Below, piece after piece: positions 24,396 through 32,559 of a stretch of 64,000 nt of DNA; within the stretch, counting starts at the first letter, position 1, and the number at the start of each line of letters is the position of its first letter. A model generated the notes under the pieces. That model saw only the letters and a list, made by a program, of their open reading frames with translations. It was not told the origin of the DNA and did no database searches. This DNA comes from Oscillospiraceae bacterium (lineage in GTDB: Bacteria; Bacillota; Clostridia; Oscillospirales; Oscillospiraceae): assembly GCA_017415425.1 (NCBI GenBank), contig JAFQGT010000019.1, positions 1 through 64,000 of the forward strand, written 5' to 3'. The position numbers and the translations under genes are program-made.

Positions 24396-25337
24396 ATGAC
24401 ACAGATTCCTGTTTATGTATTTACCGGCTTTTTAGATTCCGGTAAGACCAAGTTCATTCAGGAGACCTTGGAAGATCCTCGATTCAACGCCGGCGAGCGG
24501 ACGTTGCTGCTGGTGTGCGAGGAAGGCGAGGAAGAATACGATTTTTCCACGTATCCTCATCCTAATATCTTTTTGGAGATCGTGGACCAGCAGACGGTTA
24601 CCACCAAGCAGCTTAAGGATCTGGCCAAAAAACACAAGGCGCAGCGGGTGGTAGCGGAACTGAACGGAATGCATCTGGTGGGAGATATCTATACCCGTTT
24701 TCCCGATGATTGGGTGGTGGCACAGGAAGTTATGTTTGCCGATTCTACCACCTTTATGGCCTACAATGCCAATATGCGCAATTTGGTTATGGACAAGCTT
24801 GTAGGCGGTCAGATGGTTGTGTTTAACCGACTGACCCCCGGTCAGGACACAATGCCTTTTCACAAGATTGTCCGGGCAGCCAACCGTCGGATTGATATTC
24901 TGTATGATTACACTGACGGAAGCACCGCTTTTGACGAAATTGAAGATCCGCTGCCCTTTGATATTAATGCCCCTGTGATCACGGTCAACGATGAGGACTA
25001 TGCCCTGTGGTACAGGGATGTGACCGAGGAGCCGCAAAAATACGACGGCAAGACCGTGTCCTTTAAGGGACAGGTGGCGATGCTTCGTCGGGAGAAGGGG
25101 AATATGTTTGCCCCCGGCCGGTTTGTGATGACCTGCTGTGAAGATGATATTCAGTTTTGCGGAATTCCTTGCAGATATGAAAATGCGCAGGAGCTGACAC
25201 CCCGTTCCTGGATTGCGGTAACGGCTAAAATCAGCGCCGAGAAGCATACCTTGTACCAAGGAGAGCTTGGACCTGTGCTCACTGCGTTACGGATTGAGCC
25301 TGCAGTGCCTGCACAGCCGGATGTAGCTACTTTCTAA
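24396..25337 (+). CDS. COG0523-like GTPase fused to a YcgQ/DUF1980-type C-terminal domain
   Basis: 313 aa. Walker A GFLDSGKT (11-18) and the G3E topology are clear, but the CxCC motif is absent and EPSG is replaced by ELNG. The C-terminal part (about 225-313) contains VSFKGQVAMLRREKGNMFAPGRFVMTCCEDDIQFCGIPCRY, resembling the C-terminal domain of YcgQ (TIGR03943), the partner of the YcgR permease in Zn-linked operons. Start ATG one base after the upstream stop. No YcgR permease follows. Probably a metal-trafficking factor acting with the His-rich partner; mechanism unknown. Confidence 0.8.
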   Translation: MTQIPVYVFTGFLDSGKTKFIQETLEDPRFNAGERTLLLVCEEGEEEYDFSTYPHPNIFLEIVDQQTVTTKQLKDLAKKHKAQRVVAELNGMHLVGDIYTRFPDDWVVAQEVMFADSTTFMAYNANMRNLVMDKLVGGQMVVFNRLTPGQDTMPFHKIVRAANRRIDILYDYTDGSTAFDEIEDPLPFDINAPVITVNDEDYALWYRDVTEEPQKYDGKTVSFKGQVAMLRREKGNMFAPGRFVMTCCEDDIQFCGIPCRYENAQELTPRSWIAVTAKISAEKHTLYQGELGPVLTALRIEPAVPAQPDVATF

Positions 25338-25370
25338 AAATAGCCCCCTCTGTTCAGAGGGGGCTATTTT
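25337..25370 (+). terminator. Terminator of the COG0523 pair
   Basis: Perfect 16-bp stem AAAATAGCCCCCTCTG with a TT loop and T4 end. Confidence 0.92.
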
Positions 25371-25412
25371 GAACAAAAATTCGTAAAAATAGGTGCAATT
25401 TTCTCAAGCGTG

Positions 25413-25421
25413 TGATATACT
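25413..25421 (+). promoter_or_regulatory. Extended -10 of rarA
   Basis: TGTGATATACT (TG at 25413-25414, TATACT 25416-25421); no good -35. Confidence 0.55.
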
Positions 25422-25445
25422 TAGAAAAAAAGAAAGGAGCGGCCT

Positions 25446-26708
25446 ATGTATCAGCCATTAGCAGACCTTTTGCGCCCCACTACACTGGATGATGTGTACG
25501 GACAAGAGCACATTCTGGGAAAAAATGCCGTCCTGCGCCGTTTGATTGATTCTGGGAATATCCCCAATATGATTTTCTACGGGCCCAGCGGTACAGGCAA
25601 GACCACGGTTGCCAACATTATTGCCAAGCAAACCAAACGGGAACTGTTTCAGCTGAATGCTACCACCGCTTCTACGGCGGATATCAAAAATATCGTGTCC
25701 CAGTTGGACACCTTTATGGCCCCCAACGGAGTGCTGCTGTACCTGGATGAGATCCAGTCCTTCAATAAGAAACAGCAGCAATCCCTGCTGGAGCATATTG
25801 AAAACGGTAAGATCACGCTGATCGCTTCTACTACAGAGAATCCGTTCTTTTATGTGTTCAATGCAATTTTGAGTCGTTCCACGGTGTTTGAGTTTAAGCA
25901 GATTTCCGCTACTGCGGCGCTGCAGGCGGTACGCCGTGCTGTTTCCTATCTGGAGGAACGCACCGCCCTGCAAGCACAGCCGGAAGAGGGTGCGCTGGAG
26001 TATATTGCATCTGCCTGCGGCGGCGATATCCGCAAGGCAATGAATGCTGTGGAAGTGTTGTTTTCCGCCGGAATTCCTGTAGGTAACACTCTGCCGCTAA
26101 CCCTGGAGGATGCTAAGACTGTCACCCAGAAGAGCGCAATGCGGGCAGACAGGGACGGAGACAACCACTATGACTTGCTCTCAGCGTTACAGAAGTCTAT
26201 CCGGGGTTCCGACCCGGATGCAGCCTGTCATTATCTGGCACGGCTGCTGGAGGTGGGACAGATGCAATCTGCCTGCCGCCGGCTGATGGTGATTGCAGCA
26301 GAGGATGTGGGTCTGGCGTTTCCACAGATCATTCCGATCGTAAAATCCTGTGTGGATATGGCACTGATGCTGGGTATGCCCGAGGCCAGGATCCCGCTGG
26401 GAGATGCCGCGGTGCTGATGGCTACCAGTCCGAAATCCAACACCGGCCATATTGCGCTGGACAACGCCCTGGCGGATGTCCGTAGAGGAAAGACTGGTGA
26501 TTTCCCTCGTCACCTGCAGAATATGCACGCCGATACCTATACAATGGAGCGGGAACAGGGGTACAAATACCCCCACGACTACCCCAGCAATTGGATTGCA
26601 CAGCAGTATTTGCCGGATGAACTACAGGGCACCCGTTACTACGAATACGGCAATAATAAGCTGGAACAGGCCGCTAAGCAATACTGGGCGGCCATCAAGG
26701 GAGAATGA
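25446..26708 (+). CDS. rarA: Replication-associated recombination ATPase RarA (MgsA)
   Basis: 420-aa clamp-loader-like AAA+ ATPase acting at stalled forks. Features: LADLLRPTTLDDVYGQEHILG, Walker A GPSGTGKTT, Walker B LYLDEIQSF, sensor 1 ASTTENP, arginine finger region LSRSTVFEF, sensor 2 GGDIRKAMNAVE, and the RarA C-terminal tetramerisation domain with LALDNALADVRRG and YKYPHDYPSNWIAQQYLP. SD AAAGGAG. The DUF951 gene starts two bases after the stop. Confidence 0.96.
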   Translation: MYQPLADLLRPTTLDDVYGQEHILGKNAVLRRLIDSGNIPNMIFYGPSGTGKTTVANIIAKQTKRELFQLNATTASTADIKNIVSQLDTFMAPNGVLLYLDEIQSFNKKQQQSLLEHIENGKITLIASTTENPFFYVFNAILSRSTVFEFKQISATAALQAVRRAVSYLEERTALQAQPEEGALEYIASACGGDIRKAMNAVEVLFSAGIPVGNTLPLTLEDAKTVTQKSAMRADRDGDNHYDLLSALQKSIRGSDPDAACHYLARLLEVGQMQSACRRLMVIAAEDVGLAFPQIIPIVKSCVDMALMLGMPEARIPLGDAAVLMATSPKSNTGHIALDNALADVRRGKTGDFPRHLQNMHADTYTMEREQGYKYPHDYPSNWIAQQYLPDELQGTRYYEYGNNKLEQAAKQYWAAIKGE

Positions 26709-26709
26709 A

Positions 26710-26901
26710 ATGGACATTCAATTGGGAGATATTCTGGTGATGAAAAAGGCCCACCCCTGCGGTGAGAAACAGTGGAAGGTGCTGCGTACCGGTGCCGACT
26801 TTCGTCTGCAGTGCTTGGGCTGCGGCCACCAAGTGATGGTGCCCAGGTTTAAGGCAGAGAAAAATATTCGGCAGGTACTCAGAGAGAATTCCTCGACATA
26901 A
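26710..26901 (+). CDS. DUF951 small Zn-ribbon-like protein
   Basis: 63 aa with the DUF951 signature GDILVMKKAHPCGEKQWKVLRTGADF and CLGCGHQVMVPR; three Cys (HPCG, CLGC) suggest a small metal site. The family is widespread in Firmicutes and often adjoins ychF or parB; function unknown. Coupled to rarA, ends before the terminator at 26907. Confidence 0.9.
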   Translation: MDIQLGDILVMKKAHPCGEKQWKVLRTGADFRLQCLGCGHQVMVPRFKAEKNIRQVLRENSST

Positions 26902-26906
26902 CCAAT

Positions 26907-26938
26907 CGGCAGCTGACAGAGTCAGCTGCCGGTTTTTC
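26907..26938 (+). terminator. Terminator after DUF951
   Basis: Perfect 11-bp stem CGGCAGCTGAC/GTCAGCTGCCG, AGA loop, then GTTTTT. Confidence 0.93.
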
Positions 26939-26976
26939 TGTTTTGCGCTTAGTATCCGCAGAAGCATCGTGTCAGA

Positions 26977-27042
26977 TGACGAAGCAGCAGGTCTTGCAGA
27001 CAGTCCCTTGCGACGGCATTTTTGCCTGTCCGTCGGTATACT
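26977..27042 (+). promoter_or_regulatory. Possible Spo0A-dependent spoIIG promoter region
   Basis: A 0A-box match TGACGAA (26977-26983) lies about 60 bp upstream of TATACT (27037-27042). The only -35-like hexamer, TTGCGA at 27008-27013, is 23 bp from the -10, recalling the 22-bp spacer of B. subtilis spoIIG, which Spo0A activates. Inference from pattern and context only. Confidence 0.35.
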
Positions 27043-27071
27043 TTGATTATCCGGAACGGGAGGTGAGGGAA

Positions 27072-27839
27072 GTGCCGATCTATTTGGATGGCGTGATGGT
27101 GCTGAATTTCTTGGTGGACTTTCTGCTATTAATGGGCGCAGCGCGCCTGTGTGGATTCCCGGCGCGGTTGGGGAAATGCGCTCTGGCGGCACTGGTTGGA
27201 GGCGTATATGCTGGCATATGCTTGCTTCCCGGCTGCTATTTCCTGGGAAATATGCTGTGGAGAACCGTTTCACTGGCCGCTATGGCTATCATCGCCTTTG
27301 GATGCACCTACAGCGCCATACGCAGAGGTCTTGTGTTTGCTTTTCTAAGCTATGCGTTGGGCGGATTGGTTATGGACATAGGCAAGGGAGGATTTGCTGG
27401 GATTTTGATTGCGGCAGGAGCTCTGTTTGTTCTATGTGCGGTAGGATTTCGCAGCAGACCCGGCGGCAATGCATATTTGCCTGTGGAACTCTCCTATGGT
27501 GAGAAACGGCTGCGCTTAACAGCTTTGCGGGATACAGGAAATACCCTCATTGACCCGGTGACCGGCGGACAGGTTCTGGTGGTGGATGCGTCGGTTGCGG
27601 AAAAACTGACAGGGCTCACCCCGGCGCAGTTGCGATGTCCTGTGGAAGCTATGGGAACAATTCCGGGATTGCGTCTGATCCCGTTCCATAGTGTAGGTAA
27701 GAATGGGGGGTTCTTGTTGGCATTAAAGCTGAAGAATGTAAAAATTGGAACTTGGCAGGGAAGTACATTGGTGGCGTTTGCGCCGGAGGTTTTCGGAAAA
27801 GAAGGGGCGTATCAGGCATTGACAGGAGGAGTAGTATGA
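27072..27839 (+). CDS. spoIIGA: Sigma-E processing peptidase SpoIIGA
   Basis: 255 aa: five membrane helices in the first about 125 residues (starting [19 protein letters not shown]), then a cytoplasmic aspartic-protease half with D154-T-G in [12 protein letters not shown]. It cleaves the pro-sequence of sigma-E at the septum after forespore signalling. Start GTG 27072 sits behind SD GGAGGTGA; the open frame upstream is not conserved. The stop overlaps the sigE start as ATGA, the standard spoIIG operon. A little shorter than the 309-aa B. subtilis protein. Confidence 0.95.
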   Translation: MPIYLDGVMVLNFLVDFLLLMGAARLCGFPARLGKCALAALVGGVYAGICLLPGCYFLGNMLWRTVSLAAMAIIAFGCTYSAIRRGLVFAFLSYALGGLVMDIGKGGFAGILIAAGALFVLCAVGFRSRPGGNAYLPVELSYGEKRLRLTALRDTGNTLIDPVTGGQVLVVDASVAEKLTGLTPAQLRCPVEAMGTIPGLRLIPFHSVGKNGGFLLALKLKNVKIGTWQGSTLVAFAPEVFGKEGAYQALTGGVV

Positions 27840-28546
27840 AAAGGATCATTGAAAGAATTTTACGCAGGATTGGCTTGTTTGGAGATGGGGGAGTATATTA
27901 TATCGGCGGTAGTGACATCCTGCCGCCTCCGCTGAAGGGGGAGGCGGAGCAGGCAGCGCTGTTGGCATTGGAGCAGGGAGACGAGCAGGCAAAACAGACA
28001 CTGATCGAGAGAAACCTGCGTTTGGTTGTGTTCATTGCCCGCAGATTTGAGAGTACAGGGGTCAATTTGGAAGATCTGATCTCCATTGGAACCATTGGCC
28101 TAATTAAGGCAGTGGGGACATACCGTCTGGAAAAGAATATCAAGCTGGCAACATATGCGTCCCGGTGCATTGAAAATGAGATCCTTATGCACATTCGAAA
28201 AATATCCAATCAGAAGGTGGAGGTTTCTTTGGACGAGCCGATCAATATGGATTATGACGGGAACGAGCTGCTGCTGTCAGATATTCTGGGAACAGATGAG
28301 GATATGATCCTGCGACCGATGGAAGATGATGTGGATCTGCGGATCCTGCGTCAGGCTGTGGGAGAGCTACCGGAACGGGAACGTGAGATCGTTACGATGC
28401 GTTTCGGTCTGTATGGACAGAAAGAACTGACACAAAAGGAAGTGGCAAGCCTTATGGGAATCTCTCAATCCTATATCTCCCGTTTAGAGAAGAAGATTAT
28501 GGGAAAACTGAAAAAAGAGCTGCTTCGACAGACCAGCTGTGTGTAA
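27836..28546 (+). CDS. sigE: RNA polymerase sporulation sigma factor E (pro-sigma-E)
   Basis: 236 aa. The N-terminal pro-sequence with basic amphipathic stretch [15 protein letters not shown] is followed by the conserved [14 protein letters not shown] processing region, region 2 ([41 protein letters not shown]) and region 4 ([24 protein letters not shown]). It controls the early mother-cell programme, the regulon expected to include sipL and spoVB. Start overlaps the spoIIGA stop. sigG, often next, is absent; rex follows instead. Confidence 0.97.
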   Translation: MKRIIERILRRIGLFGDGGVYYIGGSDILPPPLKGEAEQAALLALEQGDEQAKQTLIERNLRLVVFIARRFESTGVNLEDLISIGTIGLIKAVGTYRLEKNIKLATYASRCIENEILMHIRKISNQKVEVSLDEPINMDYDGNELLLSDILGTDEDMILRPMEDDVDLRILRQAVGELPEREREIVTMRFGLYGQKELTQKEVASLMGISQSYISRLEKKIMGKLKKELLRQTSCV

Positions 28547-28552
28547 AAACCC

Positions 28553-28581
28553 TTGAAATGCGAAATAAAATGTGCTAATAT
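28553..28581 (+). promoter_or_regulatory. Sigma-A promoter of rex
   Basis: TTGAAA, 17-bp spacer, TAATAT within TGTGCTAATAT. Confidence 0.75.
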
Positions 28582-28603
28582 CGATATAAAATCATATCGA
28601 TAT
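28578..28603 (+). promoter_or_regulatory. Operator-like double palindrome at the rex promoter
   Basis: Two copies of the 10-bp palindrome ATATCGATAT (28578-28587 and 28594-28603), six bases apart, overlap the -10 and transcription start. This is not the usual Rex site (TTGTTAA...TTAACAA type). Confidence 0.5.
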
Positions 28604-28628
28604 ACTTTGAACGAAAGGGTTGGTGTCA

Positions 28629-29267
28629 ATGGAACGCAAAGAAATCTCCAAGGCTGTGCTGAAGCGCTTGCCTGGCTATCTGGCTTATTTGCAAAATATG
28701 CCGGAAGGAAGCGTCCCCTATATTTCTGCGACGGCTCTGGCCAATGCTTTGGGTATGGGAGAAGTGCAGGTGCGGAAGGATCTTGCGATGGTTTCCGACG
28801 GAGGCCGCCCCAAGATCGGCTACCTGCGGGAACGTCTGATCCGCGACATCAGCCAGTTTCTTGGCTATGACAATACCACCGATGCCATTTTGGTGGGTGC
28901 CGGCAAGCTGGGACAGGCATTACTGGGTTACGGTGGATTTGAAACATACGGCTTGAATATTTTGGCTGCTTTTGATGTAAGCCCCGCATTCGGCTATACG
29001 GAAGAGGGAAAACCGATTTTGCTGATGGAGCAGTTGGAAAGCTTTTGTTGTGCGAATCAAGTGCTGATGGGAATTATTACCGTACCAGCCGAATATGCGC
29101 AACAGGTTTGTGATCGGCTGATTGCTGCCGGCATTAAGGCTATCTGGAATTTTGCCCCTGTGCATCTGGAGGTTCCGGAACATATTCTGGTGCAGAACGA
29201 GAATATGGCAACCTCCCTGGCTGTGCTCAGTATGCACCTGCAGGCCCATATGAAAGAAAAGAAATAA
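28629..29267 (+). CDS. rex: Redox-sensing transcriptional repressor Rex
   Basis: 212 aa. An N-terminal winged helix (VLKRLPGYLAYLQNMPEGS, SATALANALGMGEVQVRKDLAMV) and a Rossmann fold (LVGAGKLGQALLGYGGF) that senses the NADH/NAD ratio and a C-terminal swap helix. Rex represses fermentation and anaerobic energy genes at high NAD. ATG 28629 follows AAAGGG at nine bases. Monocistronic; the double palindrome at its promoter may give autoregulation or control by another factor. Confidence 0.95.
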   Translation: MERKEISKAVLKRLPGYLAYLQNMPEGSVPYISATALANALGMGEVQVRKDLAMVSDGGRPKIGYLRERLIRDISQFLGYDNTTDAILVGAGKLGQALLGYGGFETYGLNILAAFDVSPAFGYTEEGKPILLMEQLESFCCANQVLMGIITVPAEYAQQVCDRLIAAGIKAIWNFAPVHLEVPEHILVQNENMATSLAVLSMHLQAHMKEKK

Positions 29268-29301
29268 AAACATCCCGAACCGATTTTGGTTCGGGATGTT
29301 T
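29268..29301. terminator. Bidirectional terminator between rex and glnS
   Basis: Perfect 14-bp stem AAACATCCCGAACC/GGTTCGGGATGTTT. Confidence 0.92.
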
Positions 29302-29306
29302 GTTTC

Positions 29307-30986
29307 TTATACACCGGGCTTGAAGCTGTCCTTCAGGCTTACGGAGCGGTTGAACACCAGATGGTCCGGGGAGGAGTCTTTGGAGTCAGGGCAGAAGTAA
29401 CCCAGACGCATAAATTGGAAGGAAGCAGGTGCTTTCGCATTCCGCAGACTGGCTTCTACTTTACAGCCGGTGAGAACCTCCAGAGAATTGGGGTTCAAAC
29501 AGGCAAGGAAGTCCTTGCCGGAGGCGTCGGGGTCGGCATCGTCAAACAAGTTGGAGTACTGACGCACCTCTGCATCGCAGCAGTTGTTGGCATCTACCCA
29601 GTGGATGGTTGCACCCTTGATCTTCCGTCCGTCAGCAGGATCGCCGCCCTTGGATTCGGGATCGTAGGTAGCCAGAACCTCAACTACATTGCCGTTCTCG
29701 TCGGTGATACAGCCGGTACACTGAATGACATAAGCACCCTTTAGCCGGCACTCGGGTCCTTCTGGATACAGCCGCTTGTACTTGGGTACAGGAGCGGGCA
29801 GGAAATCATCGGCTTCAATCCACAGATTCCGGGAGAAGGTGACGGTACGGGTGCCATCTTCGGGTCTGTTGGGATTGTTTTCCACTTCGAAGCTTTCGGA
29901 CTGACCTTCAGGGTAGTTGGTGATGGTCAGTTTCACAGGCTTTACAACAGCCATAACACGCTGAGCGGTTTCATTCAGATCTTCCCGCAGGCAGTATTCC
30001 AGGAAGCCGTACTCAATGGTGTTGGGGCTCTTTGCTACGCCTACACGGTCGCAGAAGTTGCGGATGGATGCTGGGGTGTAGCCACGGCGGCGCAGACCGC
30101 ACAAGGTAGGCATACGGGGATCATCCCAGCCGGAGACATAGCCGTTCTCCACCAAGGCTCTGAGCTTCCGCTTACTCAGAACAGTATGGTCGATACCCAG
30201 ACGGGCAAACTCGATCTGACGGGGATGGTGGGGGACAGAAACATTCTCCACAACCCAGTTGTACAGGGGTCTGTGATTTTCAAACTCCAGAGAACACAGG
30301 GAGTGAGTAATGCCCTCCAATGCGTCCTGAATGGGGTGAGCAAAGTCGTACATCGGGTAAATGCACCATTTGTCACCTTGCCGGTGATGGTGCATATGGC
30401 GGATTCGGTAAATTACAGGATCACGCATATTGAAGTTGCCGGAAGCCAAGTCGATCTTAGCTCGCAAAGTCATAGCGTTGTCGGGGAATTCGCCGGCACG
30501 CATCCGTGCAAACAGATCCAGGTTCTCCTCCACGGGACGGTCCCGATAGGGAGAGGTGGCGGGGGTGTTCAGATCGCCCCGATTTTCCTTAAATTCATCC
30601 GGGGTCAGCTCACACACATAGGCAAGCCCCTTTTTGATCAGTTCTACGGCAAATTCGTAGTCCTTCTCGAAGTAATCGGAACCATAGTAGAACCGGTCAC
30701 CCCAGTCGAAGCCAAGCCAATGAATATCCTCTTTGATGGCCTCAACAAACTCCACATCCTCTTTCGTGGGGTTGGTGTCGTCCATACGCAGGTTACACAG
30801 ACCACCGAATTTCTCAGCTGTGCCGAAGTCGATGATCAGGGCCTTGCAGTGGCCGATGTGCAGATAGCCGTTGGGTTCCGGGGGAAAACGGGTGTGAACA
30901 GTCTTGCCTGCGTACCGACCGCCCTCTGCGATATCCTCTTCAATAAATGCGTGGATGAAATTCTTGCTCTCGGTGATTTCAGCCAT
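29307..30986 (-). CDS. glnS: Glutaminyl-tRNA synthetase
   Basis: 559 aa (E. coli 554). Class I signature PPEPNGYLHIGH (HIGH), MDDTNPTKE, and VLSKRKL (KMSKS loop), plus C-terminal anticodon-binding beta-barrels. It charges tRNA-Gln directly; most Firmicutes use GatCAB transamidation instead, so glnS here suggests an acquired direct route in this lineage. ATG 30986 is eight bases after AGAGAGGA; ATG 30995 is too close to that SD. The reading frame stays open antisense to pyrH and frr up to 32525, but homology starts at MAEITES. Confidence 0.96.
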   Translation of the reverse strand: MAEITESKNFIHAFIEEDIAEGGRYAGKTVHTRFPPEPNGYLHIGHCKALIIDFGTAEKFGGLCNLRMDDTNPTKEDVEFVEAIKEDIHWLGFDWGDRFYYGSDYFEKDYEFAVELIKKGLAYVCELTPDEFKENRGDLNTPATSPYRDRPVEENLDLFARMRAGEFPDNAMTLRAKIDLASGNFNMRDPVIYRIRHMHHHRQGDKWCIYPMYDFAHPIQDALEGITHSLCSLEFENHRPLYNWVVENVSVPHHPRQIEFARLGIDHTVLSKRKLRALVENGYVSGWDDPRMPTLCGLRRRGYTPASIRNFCDRVGVAKSPNTIEYGFLEYCLREDLNETAQRVMAVVKPVKLTITNYPEGQSESFEVENNPNRPEDGTRTVTFSRNLWIEADDFLPAPVPKYKRLYPEGPECRLKGAYVIQCTGCITDENGNVVEVLATYDPESKGGDPADGRKIKGATIHWVDANNCCDAEVRQYSNLFDDADPDASGKDFLACLNPNSLEVLTGCKVEASLRNAKAPASFQFMRLGYFCPDSKDSSPDHLVFNRSVSLKDSFKPGV

Positions 30987-31019
30987 CGTCAGCATCCTCT
31001 CTTTGGTAAAATAAGAAAT

Positions 31020-31048
31020 ATTATAACCCATTATGGCCTGTTTTGCAA
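31020..31048 (-). promoter_or_regulatory. Promoter of glnS
   Basis: Minus strand TTGCAA, 17-bp spacer, TATAAT, 34 bp before the ATG; no T-box leader. Confidence 0.85.
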
Positions 31049-31150
31049 CAGGAAACCGCATTCCTTTTTCAACATACCGATAATTTACTTGAAAATGTGT
31101 CAAAAATATGAAATTGACAAAAACATTTTCCGAAAAATAAGAAATTATAG

Positions 31151-31179
31151 TTGTCAATTTGGTCTTCTTATTATAAAAT
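31151..31179 (+). promoter_or_regulatory. Promoter of the pyrH operon
   Basis: TTGTCA, 17-bp spacer, TAAAAT; leader about 25 nt. Confidence 0.75.
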
Positions 31180-31208
31180 AGTACAGGAAAAGGAAGGGGT
31201 GATTCAAC

Positions 31209-31928
31209 TTGCCTGAAATCAAGTATAAGCGGATCTTGCTGAAAATCAGCGGTGAAGCGTTGGCAGGTGATCTGCGCAGAGGTCTGGATTTTGAAATTGT
31301 AAATTCTGTTTGCCGAGTGGTCAAGCAGTGTGCCGATATGGGCGTGCAGATCGGACTTGTGATCGGCGGCGGTAATTTCTGGCGCGGTGTAAAAGACGGC
31401 GCAGATAAGATGCAGCGCTCCCACGGTGATGCGATGGGTATGCTGGCCACCGTTATGAATGCCATTGCGGTTGCAGATGCATTGGAAAAACACGGCGTAG
31501 ATGCCCGCGTTTTGTCCGCTGTGGAGATGAACAAATTCGCTGAGTACTTTACAAGAGACACAGCTGACCACTATTTGAACGAGGGAAAAGTTGTGATCTT
31601 TGCCGCCGGTACGGGCAATCCCTATTTCTCCACGGATACCGGCGCAGTGCTCCGTGGCGTAGAGATCGAGGCAGACGCTATTTTGATGGCAAAGAATGTG
31701 GATGGCATTTATTCCGCTGATCCCAACACGGACCCCACAGCGGTGAAGTTTGATGAGCTGACCTATGATGAGGTTCTGGCACGTCATCTGAAGGCTACCG
31801 ATACAACGGCTATGACCCTGGCAATGGATAATCATATGACATTGGTATGTTTCGCTTTGAAGGACCCGGAGAATATTATTCGTGTGGTTTGCGGCGAAAA
31901 AATCGGAACAATTGTGAAGGAGGACTAA
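31209..31928 (+). CDS. pyrH: UMP kinase
   Basis: 239-aa hexameric kinase making UDP from UMP. Amino-acid-kinase fold with KRILLKISGEALAG, GLVIGGGNFWRG, RDTADHYL and FAAGTGNPYFSTDT. Starts at TTG 31209 behind AAGGGGTGATT. First gene of the operon pyrH-frr-uppS-cdsA-dxr-rseP-ispG-polC; the commonly preceding rpsB-tsf are absent here. Confidence 0.96.
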   Translation: MPEIKYKRILLKISGEALAGDLRRGLDFEIVNSVCRVVKQCADMGVQIGLVIGGGNFWRGVKDGADKMQRSHGDAMGMLATVMNAIAVADALEKHGVDARVLSAVEMNKFAEYFTRDTADHYLNEGKVVIFAAGTGNPYFSTDTGAVLRGVEIEADAILMAKNVDGIYSADPNTDPTAVKFDELTYDEVLARHLKATDTTAMTLAMDNHMTLVCFALKDPENIIRVVCGEKIGTIVKED

Positions 31929-31931
31929 ATT

Positions 31932-32486
31932 ATGAGCATAGATTTCAGTGAATACAGCAAGAGAATGGAAAAGACCCAGAAACACCTGGCAGAGGACTTT
32001 GATGCAGTGCGTGCCGGTCGCGCCAACCCCAAGGTTCTGGACCGTCTGACTGTTGAGTATTACGGCCAAGAAACCCCGTTGAACGGAGTTGCTACCATTT
32101 CTACCCCTGATGCTCGTACCTTGGTAATCCAGCCTTGGGATGCACAGTTGCTGAAGGAAATCCAAAAGGCTATTCAGATGAGTGACCTGGGTATCAATCC
32201 CCAGAACGACGGCCGTGTGATCCGACTGGTGTTCCCGATGCTCACCGAGGAACGCCGTAAGGAACTGACCAAGCAGGTCAAAAAGTACGCCGAAGAGGCA
32301 AAGGTAGCTATGCGGAATATCCGTCGTGACGGTATGGACTATGTGAAAAAGCTGAAGAAGAATTCTGAGATCACTGAGGACGACCAGAAGAAGGCCGAAA
32401 AGGATCTGCAGGACCTGCTGGACAAGTTCATCAAGCGGGTGGACGATGATCTGGCTGCTAAGGAAAAGGAACTGATGGCAATCTGA
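31932..32486 (+). CDS. frr: Ribosome recycling factor
   Basis: 184 aa, full length. The three-helix domain I (DFDAVRAGRANPKVLDRL at the start; RRDGMDYVKKLKKNSEITEDD at the end) flanks a beta domain with LVIQPWD. With EF-G it splits post-termination ribosomes. SD AAGGAGG overlaps the pyrH end; three bases separate the genes. Confidence 0.97.
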   Translation: MSIDFSEYSKRMEKTQKHLAEDFDAVRAGRANPKVLDRLTVEYYGQETPLNGVATISTPDARTLVIQPWDAQLLKEIQKAIQMSDLGINPQNDGRVIRLVFPMLTEERRKELTKQVKKYAEEAKVAMRNIRRDGMDYVKKLKKNSEITEDDQKKAEKDLQDLLDKFIKRVDDDLAAKEKELMAI

Positions 32487-32503
32487 TTGCCTTACGTGGT
32501 GGG

Positions 32504-32525
32504 ATGGGGGCGCTTGCGCCCCCAT
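32504..32525 (+). terminator. Intraoperon hairpin between frr and uppS
   Basis: Perfect 10-bp stem ATGGGGGCGC-tt-GCGCCCCCAT without a T tract; more likely an attenuation or mRNA-processing/stability element than a full terminator. Confidence 0.4.
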
Positions 32526-32559
32526 TTGCTGCGATTATTGGAGATGGAAAGGGTTTAAT

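Noticed and set aside
30987-32525. Open reading frame extending glnS by 513 codons antisense to pyrH and frr
   Set aside because: GlnRS homology begins at 30986 with a good SD. The extension has no family similarity and mirrors the codon bias of two clear essential genes on the other strand.
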